The notes below the pieces were generated by a model. The model did no database searches and was not told the DNA's origin. It saw only the letters and a list, made by a program, of their open reading frames with translations. A stretch of DNA of 45,207 nt from Bacillota bacterium (lineage in GTDB: Bacteria; Bacillota; Clostridia; Lachnospirales; Bianqueaceae): assembly GCA_017620135.1 (NCBI GenBank), contig JAFZQZ010000049.1:1-45207 (forward strand), in the 5' to 3' direction. The position numbers were made by a program, and so were the translations under genes. This document shows, one piece after another, positions 8,880-15,535 of this stretch. Each line of letters starts with the position of its first letter. Position 1 is the stretch's first letter.

Positions 8880-9705
8880 CGGCGGTACCTCCCAGTTGTT
8901 CCATGGCCAGCTGGTAGTCCTCGTCGCTGATCGGTTTGCCGTGCCAGGTATTCTTGCCTTCCATGAAGGAAATACCCTTGCCCTTGACGGTCTCACAGAT
9001 GATGACCACCGGTTTTTCTTTGATCGTTTTCGCCCGATCCACTGCATCTGAGAAAGCGGCTATATCATGGCCGTTGCATGTCAGCACTTCCCAGTGGAAC
9101 GAACGGAACTTCGCGGCGAGGTCGAAGAGCGGCATGATCTCATCGTTCGTACCGTCCAGCTGGACGCCGTTATGATCCACGATGGCGATCAGGTTGCCCG
9201 GATCATATTTCGCGGCAGCCATGGCCGCTTCCCAGCAGCCGCCTTCCTGCAGTTCTCCGTCTCCCAGAAGGACATAGACGGTATAATCTTTTTTCTGGAG
9301 TTTTCCGGACAGTGCCATCCCCAGTCCTACGGAAAGGCCCAGTCCGAGCGGGCCGGACGAGACGTCTACGCCCGGTGTTTTATGCGCGCATGGATGACCC
9401 TGCAGAAAGCTTCCCGCCTGACGCAGGGTGGCAAGATCTTCTTTCGGGAAAAATCCCTTTTCTGCCAGGTTCAGGTACAGCATCGGAGCCGCATGTCCTT
9501 TGGAAAGAACGAAGCGGTCCCGGTCCGGATCTCCGGCAGAAGGAACAGACATTTTTTCCTGATATAGTGTCGTGATGATCTCCGTCGCGGACAGTGAACC
9601 ACCGGGATGTCCGGTCTGGATAGTATGTAGGATCCGAATCAGTTCTCTGCGGAAGGAAAGGCAGAGGGCGGAGAGCTCCCTGACTCTTTCTTCGGACAGT
9701 CCCAT
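8872..9705 (-). CDS. Transketolase, N-terminal (thiamine diphosphate-binding) subunit
   Basis: The protein has 277 residues from the ATG at 9705, preceded by AAAGGAGG 9 nt upstream. It carries GHPGGSLSATEI (residues 32-43), SKGHAAPMLY (68-77) and the thiamine-diphosphate/Mg motif beginning GDGELQEGG at 148 and closing with VDHNG near 179. This is the N-terminal half of transketolase; the C-terminal half is the next gene. It leads an operon with the TIM-barrel isomerase and the hydroxypyruvate reductase, driven by a strong promoter at 9772-9800. Confidence 0.92.
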   Translation of the reverse strand: MGLSEERVRELSALCLSFRRELIRILHTIQTGHPGGSLSATEIITTLYQEKMSVPSAGDPDRDRFVLSKGHAAPMLYLNLAEKGFFPKEDLATLRQAGSFLQGHPCAHKTPGVDVSSGPLGLGLSVGLGMALSGKLQKKDYTVYVLLGDGELQEGGCWEAAMAAAKYDPGNLIAIVDHNGVQLDGTNDEIMPLFDLAAKFRSFHWEVLTCNGHDIAAFSDAVDRAKTIKEKPVVIICETVKGKGISFMEGKNTWHGKPISDEDYQLAMEQLGGTADE

Positions 9706-9771
9706 AGATACCGGCCTCCTTTCGTTGTTTGATAGGCGGCTGCCCGCCGTCTCCGGACAAAATCTAATTTC

Positions 9772-9800
9772 AATATATATGGGGGGACCGTAAAAGTCAA
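9772..9800 (-). promoter_or_regulatory. Strong sigma-A-type promoter of the transketolase operon
   Basis: On the minus strand TTGACT (9800-9795), a 17-nt spacer and TATATT (9777-9772) lie 67 bp upstream of the tktN start. The leader also contains a short GC-rich inverted repeat, GGCGG/CCGCC, near 9735-9749, whose role is unknown. Confidence 0.75.
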
Positions 9801-9842
9801 GCGAAAGGAAGCCGGAGAAACGCTCTGGCAGGATAGCGATAA

Positions 9843-9883
9843 AAAAGCCCTGAAGAAGGCAGGATCCTCTCTTCAGGGCTTTT
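9843..9883 (-). terminator. Rho-independent terminator after the acetyltransferase gene
   Basis: A 14-bp stem, AAAAGCCCTGAAGA (9843-9856) with its complement (9870-9883), ends in a T run on the minus strand, 16 bp after the stop of the 9899-10537 gene. Confidence 0.88.
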
Positions 9884-9898
9884 GATCCATGTAGGTTT

Positions 9899-10537
9899 TT
9901 ACGACTCCAGGAAATCCAGGTGTGGCTTTTCCTCACGCTTGGGCTGCGCGTCGAAACGGTAGTCGCGGAAGTAATACTCTTCGTCATGCTGATCGATCTC
10001 GCGGTAGACCTTGCAGGGCGTACCGAAGGCGACCACGTTCGCGGGAATGTCCTTCGTAACGACGGATCCCGCGCCGATCACGGAGTTCTCGCCGATCGTC
10101 ACACCGGGCATGATGACGACGTTCGCGCCGATCCAGGCGCCGTCCTTGATGGTGATCGGGAAGGAATACATACCCTCGAAGCGGTGGTTCGGGGAGATGG
10201 GGTGTCCGGTCGTGCAGACGGTCACGTTCGGGCCGAACAGGACGCCGGACCCGATATGGATCGCCGCGTCGTCGATCAGGGTCGTGCCCATGTTGAAATA
10301 GCAGCCGGATCCGATCGTGGTGTAAGCGCCTACCGCGACCTTGAGCGGAGGTACGATCCATACGGAATCGCCGCACTCGCCGAAGATCTCTTTCGTCAGC
10401 GCTACGCGCTCGGCATTCGCGTCCGGCGGGAGTGAATTATACTTTTCGATCAGGCCTTTGGTGCGGGCCTGCATGGCCATGTTTTCATCATCGTCAAACC
10501 AGAGGTAACCGGCTTTCATTCTTTCCTGTTCTGTCAT
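9899..10537 (-). CDS. Maltose/galactoside-type O-acetyltransferase (hexapeptide repeat)
   Basis: The 212-residue protein has the short N-terminal Maa helix region (MTEQERMKAGYLWFDDDEN) followed by a left-handed beta-helix of hexapeptide repeats. The family's catalytic histidine is in CTTGHPISPNHR. The C-terminal part reads VIGAGSVVTKDIPANVVAFGTPCKVYREI. Known relatives transfer acetyl from acetyl-CoA to the 6-hydroxyl of maltose, glucose or galactosides in the cytosol. AGGAG precedes the ATG by 7 nt. It is a single-gene unit with its own candidate -10 and terminator. Confidence 0.92.
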   Translation of the reverse strand: MTEQERMKAGYLWFDDDENMAMQARTKGLIEKYNSLPPDANAERVALTKEIFGECGDSVWIVPPLKVAVGAYTTIGSGCYFNMGTTLIDDAAIHIGSGVLFGPNVTVCTTGHPISPNHRFEGMYSFPITIKDGAWIGANVVIMPGVTIGENSVIGAGSVVTKDIPANVVAFGTPCKVYREIDQHDEEYYFRDYRFDAQPKREEKPHLDFLES

Positions 10538-10569
10538 GGGTTTTCTCCTGTTGTATAGGTTGATGATTT

Positions 10570-10575
10570 ATTATA
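10570..10575 (-). promoter_or_regulatory. Candidate -10 element for the acetyltransferase gene
   Basis: A perfect TATAAT on the minus strand lies 32 bp upstream of the start codon. No good -35 is visible at 16-18 nt; an A-rich stretch occupies the spacer. Confidence 0.4.
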
Positions 10576-10646
10576 ACTTTTTTTTCAGGAAAACACTATC
10601 ATTATTTGATGAAGCGGGCATAACAATCCTGTCAGGCTGCCACGCG

Positions 10647-10675
10647 TTGACAGATGCCGGTTTTTTCGCTATACT
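10647..10675 (+). promoter_or_regulatory. Consensus sigma-A promoter of the NUDIX gene
   Basis: A perfect TTGACA (10647-10652), a 17-nt spacer and TATACT (10670-10675) lie 29 bp before the ATG at 10705. This promoter rules out the longer reading frame starting at 10654, inside the promoter. Confidence 0.85.
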
Positions 10676-10704
10676 GGTTCAAAATCTTTTTGAAGAGGTC
10701 TCCT

Positions 10705-11388
10705 ATGAAACAGCCTGTCATCACGCCGGATAAAGTCAAGACGCTTTTGGATACACGTTTTATCAAGGTCTTCGATCTGCAGTACGAAGAAGGAAAACAC
10801 TACTACGACGCGAGCCGTCACGGGCTCGGGGATCTGACCGCGATCAAATCCGGCGAAGAGTTCCGCGCGATGAGCGCGGATGCCGCCACCTGTTTTGTGA
10901 TCGTGGAAACGCCCGGCGATGAGCCAAGGTTGCTTTTGACCTACGAATACCGTTATCCTACGGGACAGTTTCTGCTATCACCGCCGGCAGGCCTGATGGA
11001 TCCGGCTGACCGCCTGGAAGAGGAACCGGTGCTGGTGACGGCCAGACGGGAGATCTTCGAGGAGACGGGGATCCGCCTTCAGACAGATCAAAGGGACGAC
11101 GGCCTTCCGCAGGACAGGCTTTTTACTGTGAGCCCCCTGGTATTCTCCACGCCCGGGATGACGGACGAAAGCAACGGGCTCGTCTGCGCGGTAGCGCATC
11201 TTTCGGATTTTTCTTCACTGACCCAGAAAGGGGCGGAGGGGACCGAATGCTTCGACGGGTTTGAACTGCTTTCCCGTGAGGAAGCCATGAAAGTGCTGAA
11301 AGACGGGCGGGACAAGTACGGGAATTATTATTCCGCCTATACCTGGATGGCACTCATATATTTTGTTTCAGATCTTTGGAAAGCGTGA
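10705..11388 (+). CDS. NUDIX hydrolase
   Basis: The 227-residue protein starts at the ATG at 10705 (MKQPVITPDKV) with AGAGG 6 nt upstream. The NUDIX box is present as REIFEETGI preceded at the correct spacing by a glutamate; the expected upstream glycine is displaced to GLMDPADRLEEE, implying a short insertion in the box. Family members hydrolyse nucleoside diphosphates linked to other groups, such as ADP-ribose, using Mg. Spacing and length resemble ADP-ribose pyrophosphatase-like proteins, but the substrate is not determinable here. It is monocistronic: strong promoter, and a terminator overlapping its stop codon. Confidence 0.87.
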   Translation: MKQPVITPDKVKTLLDTRFIKVFDLQYEEGKHYYDASRHGLGDLTAIKSGEEFRAMSADAATCFVIVETPGDEPRLLLTYEYRYPTGQFLLSPPAGLMDPADRLEEEPVLVTARREIFEETGIRLQTDQRDDGLPQDRLFTVSPLVFSTPGMTDESNGLVCAVAHLSDFSSLTQKGAEGTECFDGFELLSREEAMKVLKDGRDKYGNYYSAYTWMALIYFVSDLWKA

Positions 11389-11407
11389 AACCTTTCACGC
11401 TTTTTTC
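11380..11407 (+). terminator. Rho-independent terminator overlapping the NUDIX stop codon
   Basis: AAAGCGTGAAA (11380-11390) pairs with TTTCACGCTTT (11393-11403) and is followed by T residues. The TGA stop lies inside the stem. Confidence 0.8.
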
Positions 11408-11436
11408 CGTCTTATATAACGGAACAGGAGGAAGTC

Positions 11437-12084
11437 ATGGTACCAATAGAAGATGCCGCGATCGTGGATCTTTACTTCGCGCGAAATGAGGACGCGATCG
11501 TAAAGACACAGCAGAAGTTCGGATCCTATCTTCTGAAGATCGCGATGAATATACTGACCAGCCGGCCCGACAGCGAGGAATGCGTCAACGACACCTATCT
11601 GCGCGCGTGGAATACGATCCCGCCGCAGAGACCGAATATCCTTTCGACATTTCTGGGCAAGATCACACGGAATCTCTCGATCGACCGGCTTCGTCATCTG
11701 CGCGCGGCCAAACGCAGCGCACAGCAAAGTCACAGGGAGACCGACATGGATGGAAGCGTGATAGAGATCACCGGAGCACAGTATGATCTGTCTCTTTCCG
11801 AACTGGAAGAAGTGATCCCGTCCGAAGCACGGCCGGACGGGAAAGTAGCCGATACAGTCGGTGAAGAGCTGGAGGCAAAAGAGCTCGGCCGGGCGATCAG
11901 CGAGTATCTTCGCACGATCTCGGAAGAGGCAAGGAAGCTGTTCATTTACCGCTATTATGATATGGAGTCGGTGAAAGACGCCGCCTCCCTTCTGGGGATC
12001 ACGGAAGGCAAGGCGAAGACGCTTCTCTTCCGTACGCGCGCGGGACTCAGAACATTTCTGGAAAAGGAGGGCTATCAGATATGA
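11437..12084 (+). CDS. RNA polymerase sigma factor, ECF/sigma-70 family
   Basis: The 215-residue protein has AGGAGG 7 nt before the ATG. A sigma region 2 core is visible as SEECVNDTYLRAWNTIPP then FLGKITRNLSIDRLRHLRA, and a region 4 helix-turn-helix as RKLFIYRYYDMESVKDAASLLGITEGKAKTLLFRTR. The linker between the two is long and acidic. It directs RNA polymerase to a specific set of promoters, unknown here. The stop overlaps the next gene's ATG in an ATGA arrangement, typical of a sigma factor and its membrane-bound partner. Confidence 0.88.
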   Translation: MVPIEDAAIVDLYFARNEDAIVKTQQKFGSYLLKIAMNILTSRPDSEECVNDTYLRAWNTIPPQRPNILSTFLGKITRNLSIDRLRHLRAAKRSAQQSHRETDMDGSVIEITGAQYDLSLSELEEVIPSEARPDGKVADTVGEELEAKELGRAISEYLRTISEEARKLFIYRYYDMESVKDAASLLGITEGKAKTLLFRTRAGLRTFLEKEGYQI

Positions 12085-12788
12085 CCAAAGCGGAAAAACT
12101 GATCGACGCGGTCGGTTATCTGGATGACGATCTGATCAAAGAAGCAGAACGTGTCCGGTTCAACAAGACACTGCGCAGGACCTATTCCAAGCCGATGCGC
12201 TTCGCGGCCCTCGCCGCCTGCTGCGCGATGCTGGTCTTCGGTGCCTTCCTGTTCCCGAAATTCTTTATCAATCTTGGAAACAAAAGCGCACAGGAGGCTG
12301 CCGCGCCGGCTTCCGCCGAACAGATGGTCATGGCCGGCGGGACTTCGGAAGCAGCCGTCGCGGAAGAAGAGATACTTGAAGAAGCAAAGACAGCGGATAA
12401 AGCCGAGACCATGACGGTCACGAATGAAGCGGTCGAAGAGGAAGCTGTAGACGAGAACGGACTGACGGAAGAAGGCGTCACACCTGCCGATGCCGGGACA
12501 GCTTATGGCGGCACGGAGCTTCTCATCTGGACAGACTCCGCGGCGACCGTGACGCTCGATGGTATACTGTATCAGGCAGCTGCCCGGAAGGATCTTGCCG
12601 AGGGTATTCGCGGGTCGGAAATGACGATAGATCTTTTCGATCTGAGCGCACCGGCCGGAACGGTCAGCGAATCAAGCGACCAGGCGCTCGTGGGATCTGC
12701 CTGCTATCAGACGACGGTCGATGAGGTCCGCTACCTGCTCGTGGAGCAGCCGGACGGACTGTACCTCTTCAAAGAGAAAACCAAATAA
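12081..12788 (+). CDS. Membrane-anchored putative anti-sigma factor
   Basis: The 235-residue protein has a ~38-residue N-terminal cytoplasmic segment (KLIDAVGYLDDDLIKEAERVR), one membrane segment at about 42-62 (FAALAACCAMLVFGAFLF), an acidic Glu/Ala-rich stalk, then an extracytoplasmic C-terminal domain. I infer that it sequesters the sigma factor encoded immediately upstream, because the genes overlap by 4 bp and the topology is that of known anti-sigma proteins. No zinc-binding anti-sigma motif is visible, so it belongs to a poorly characterised class, and the signal it senses is unknown. Confidence 0.7.
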   Translation: MTKAEKLIDAVGYLDDDLIKEAERVRFNKTLRRTYSKPMRFAALAACCAMLVFGAFLFPKFFINLGNKSAQEAAAPASAEQMVMAGGTSEAAVAEEEILEEAKTADKAETMTVTNEAVEEEAVDENGLTEEGVTPADAGTAYGGTELLIWTDSAATVTLDGILYQAAARKDLAEGIRGSEMTIDLFDLSAPAGTVSESSDQALVGSACYQTTVDEVRYLLVEQPDGLYLFKEKTK

Positions 12789-12797
12789 CTTCGATCC

Positions 12798-12832
12798 GGG
12801 GCCGCGACATGTATGCTGCGGCTCTTTTTTTT
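12798..12832 (+). terminator. Rho-independent terminator after the sigma/anti-sigma operon
   Basis: GGGCCGC (12799-12805) pairs with GCGGCTC (12818-12824), and a run of eight T follows. It lies 10 bp after the stop of the anti-sigma gene. Confidence 0.85.
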
Positions 12833-12919
12833 ATCATCACTGTGATGCCACATCAGCTGGTCCATCAACAGGACGCCACTGACACCGTCAAGGGACTACT
12901 TTTTTTCATATATGCATTT

Positions 12920-13086
12920 TTTATCCCTTTTGATCTGCATCAACAGGACGAGAAGGGTTACGATTTTTCATATATGCAATTCTTATCCCACATTTTCTGA
13001 CTTTTATTAAAAAAGTGGGATCATAAATGCATATATGAAAAATGTTGTCCCTCGTCCCGTTGATTTGCAGCTCAAAAAGGGAATAT
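12920..13086. repeat. Large imperfect palindrome with an adjacent partial direct copy
   Basis: The left arm (about 12920-12991) is the imperfect reverse complement of the right arm (about 13015-13086), with a 23-nt A/T-rich loop. A shared core TTTTTCATATATGCA occurs at 12964-12978 and inverted at 13027-13041. Much of the left arm is repeated directly upstream, from about 12862, with the same CATCAACAGGACG and a core copy at 12902-12916. The rest of the gap 12833-13207 shows no gene; the small frames across it are products of the repeats. Confidence 0.8.
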
Positions 13087-13207
13087 AAACCGCGGTTTTT
13101 GCAATTCTTAGTCCATCGGCTTTTACCAGGGGATCACTGCTTGGTCTTGAGTTGGTTTCTTTCGCCATTCTGCCCATACGCGGCAGGGGGATTTTCATAG
13201 AATTATG

Positions 13208-13236
13208 CAGACAGGCTTTTCAAAATCTGGTATAAT
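13208..13236 (+). promoter_or_regulatory. Candidate promoter of the lipoprotein gene and following run
   Basis: A perfect TATAAT (13231-13236) has CAGACA as a partial -35 at a 17-nt spacing. The start codon is 52 bp downstream. Confidence 0.6.
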
Positions 13237-13287
13237 ATGTATATACGTGTGTCTTTTTCTTTTGACACTTCAAGGAGGCTTTGTCCC

Positions 13288-14397
13288 ATGAATAATTGGC
13301 TTCGTATCGTCCTTGCGATCGTCCTTGCACTGACGATTTGCTGCGGCTGCACGGGTACAGGAGGGGAACTGCCGGAGAAGCCGGCGAATTCCGATAAATT
13401 TGCTCAGGAATCCATAAAAGAAGAGTCCGTGACGGAGTCCAGCCAACCGGAAGAATCCAGCAAACCGGAAGAGTCCTCGACGGAGTCGAGTCGGCCGGAA
13501 GAATCTTCGACGGAGTCGAGTCAGCCCGAAGAGTCCTCTGAACCGGCCCCCACACCGAACTATACGGATGGCAAGTTCAATGAGATCCAGTGGCATACCG
13601 GCATCGCGATGAGCGACCCTTATATCCTCGGCGGGGATGAAGACCCGCTGACCTATCAGGGCGGCATGATCGGTGAATTCCTGTTCAACAATGACGGACT
13701 GAAGATCTGGGTCAACAGCTGCTATTCCGATAGCGCCGGTTACCACTGGCAGATCGGATACGAGAACGGGCGGCCGGAATCCTTCCTCGTCCAGACCTCT
13801 GATTTTACCCTGAACGGGATCGCGATCAATTCGTGGTGGAGTCTTATGATCATGCCGGAGAGCGACGGGTTTTCCGAGATGACCTGGACCCTGAACGATA
13901 TCCTTACGACCGGCCTTCATGAGATCACGATCGGCGAGTTCCTTCTGACGATCGAAGCCGTGGACGCGGGATTCAATCTCGTGGAAAACGAGGCCTGGTC
14001 CATCCAGACAGGCACAGGGATCCCGTATTATTACAGCTATATGCCGGTGGAAGGAAGTCCCTATACGATCATCTATGATGACGAAGGGATGACCATCCTG
14101 GCGACCTGGTATGACGGATATGAAGGCGTGATCATCCAGGAACTCGTCATGCTGAACGGCAGCGACGTCGGCCAGAGCATGGATATCAATCAAATGGCCT
14201 TTAATGACCAGTGGATCGACTATTTAAACTATTTCTATGTGCCGGCGCACAGCACCAGGATCGCCCGGATCTACTACTATGCGGAAGACCTGGATAAGCT
14301 GGATCTTACCGCTGATTATTTCATCGTCAAGCTGGATGTGACGATCTACGCACCATCGGGCGATCGGAACGAAACCCTGTTTATATCTTATAACTAA
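13288..14397 (+). CDS. Secreted lipoprotein of unknown function
   Basis: The protein has 369 residues from the ATG at 13288, with AAGGAGG 9 nt upstream. It has an N-terminal hydrophobic signal (LRIVLAIVLALTICCGC) with a lipidation cysteine probably at residue 21 after Cys-Cys-Gly. A low-complexity linker of repeated SSxPEES units follows (about residues 45-90), a spacer common in surface lipoproteins. The remaining ~270 residues are beta-rich with many aromatic residues and match no family I recognise. The repeated linker codes could make this region length-variable. It heads the + strand run containing purL. Confidence 0.75.
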   Translation: MNNWLRIVLAIVLALTICCGCTGTGGELPEKPANSDKFAQESIKEESVTESSQPEESSKPEESSTESSRPEESSTESSQPEESSEPAPTPNYTDGKFNEIQWHTGIAMSDPYILGGDEDPLTYQGGMIGEFLFNNDGLKIWVNSCYSDSAGYHWQIGYENGRPESFLVQTSDFTLNGIAINSWWSLMIMPESDGFSEMTWTLNDILTTGLHEITIGEFLLTIEAVDAGFNLVENEAWSIQTGTGIPYYYSYMPVEGSPYTIIYDDEGMTILATWYDGYEGVIIQELVMLNGSDVGQSMDINQMAFNDQWIDYLNYFYVPAHSTRIARIYYYAEDLDKLDLTADYFIVKLDVTIYAPSGDRNETLFISYN

Positions 14398-14419
14398 TTG
14401 AAAAGAGGTCAGCTTGATC

Positions 14420-15526
14420 ATGGAAACATTTAAGCTGAGAGAATATACCGCGCCGGACTTTACCAAGGAACCGTTCGTTTCCGCTCCGGACGCAAAACTG
14501 ACATCCGTCCTTCAGGACGGAGTCGCCCCGTTTGATTATCACGCACTCTCCATTTACCCGGAGTATTTTAAGATCAACGGACAGTGGGTGCTGGCGGAAG
14601 AAAGCCGCATGGATACGGTACCGGTCGTTCGTTATCAGCCGGACGGGAAGATCTATATCGACACAGTGGAATTCCGTCATCTGAAAACGAGAGACGTGGT
14701 CATCTGCGGCAGGACGGAAGACGCGTCGGAAGGGATCTATGTCCACGCGAACGGATTCCAGGACCAGAGCAGACGCTGTGAGACCTTCGCGTTTCGCCAG
14801 GGAAAATCGCGGGAGACCGCCTTTTCCCGCGATTATGATGAACTGTACAGACTGCTGAAGTATGAGAGGGAACATGGATATGTGGTATGGGTCATGGGTC
14901 CGGCTTTCGCCTTCGATCATGATGCCCGCGACGCTTTCTGCAGACTGATCGACGACGGCTATGTGGATGCCGTTCTGGCGGGCAACGCGCTGGCCACCCA
15001 CGATCTGGAAGGTTCTTTCCTTCGGACGGCGCTGGGACAGAACATCTACACGCAGGAAAATGTGCTGAACGGGCATTATAACCATCTGGATACGATCAAC
15101 CGGGTCCGGTATTACGGCTCTGTCGCGAAATTCCTGGAAGGGGAAAAGATCAGCGACGGGATCATCTATCAACTGGAAAAGAACAAGATCCCTTACGTGC
15201 TGGGCGGTTCCATCCGTGATGACGGTCCGCTGCCTCCTGTCTATGGCAATGTTTACCAGACGCAGGACGCCATGCGCTATCATGTGCGCAAGGCCACCAC
15301 AGTCATTTGCATGGCAACGATGCTTCATACCATCGCGACCGGCAATATGACGCCTTCCTTCCGGGTCCTCCCCGACGGAACGATCCGTGAAGTTTACTTC
15401 TACTGCGTGGATATCGCAGAATTTACCGTCAACAAACTGGCGGACCGCGGGTCCTTAAGCTCTCGCGGCATCGTCACCAACGTACAGGATTTCATCGTCA
15501 ATATCGCGCGTGGATTAAAAGAATAA
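14420..15526 (+). CDS. Archaeal-type ornithine cyclodeaminase / LOR-SDH domain protein (TIGR00300 family)
   Basis: The protein has 368 residues from ATG 14420; an in-frame TTG at 14414 is closer to the AGAGG site but less likely. The C-terminal two thirds carry the hallmarks of the LOR/SDH family: VLAGNALATHDLEGSFLRTALG, GHYNHLDTINRVRYYG, PYVLGGSIRDDGPLPPV and ATMLHTIATGNMTPS. The same module forms the ornithine cyclodeaminase (ornithine to proline plus ammonia, NAD-dependent) of methanogens and the C-terminal part of cyanobacterial ArgZ/AgrE. It lacks the guanidine-removing amidinotransferase-fold domain of ArgZ. It lies 9 bp before purL, so the operon combines amino-acid nitrogen release with purine synthesis. 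Confidence 0.82.
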   Translation: METFKLREYTAPDFTKEPFVSAPDAKLTSVLQDGVAPFDYHALSIYPEYFKINGQWVLAEESRMDTVPVVRYQPDGKIYIDTVEFRHLKTRDVVICGRTEDASEGIYVHANGFQDQSRRCETFAFRQGKSRETAFSRDYDELYRLLKYEREHGYVVWVMGPAFAFDHDARDAFCRLIDDGYVDAVLAGNALATHDLEGSFLRTALGQNIYTQENVLNGHYNHLDTINRVRYYGSVAKFLEGEKISDGIIYQLEKNKIPYVLGGSIRDDGPLPPVYGNVYQTQDAMRYHVRKATTVICMATMLHTIATGNMTPSFRVLPDGTIREVYFYCVDIAEFTVNKLADRGSLSSRGIVTNVQDFIVNIARGLKE

Positions 15527-15535
15527 GGAGAAATT

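Noticed and set aside
12809..13198. Two 63-codon frames, one on each strand, in the palindromic region
   Set aside because: Both are built from the repeated core and look alike only because of the palindrome; neither has a ribosome site.
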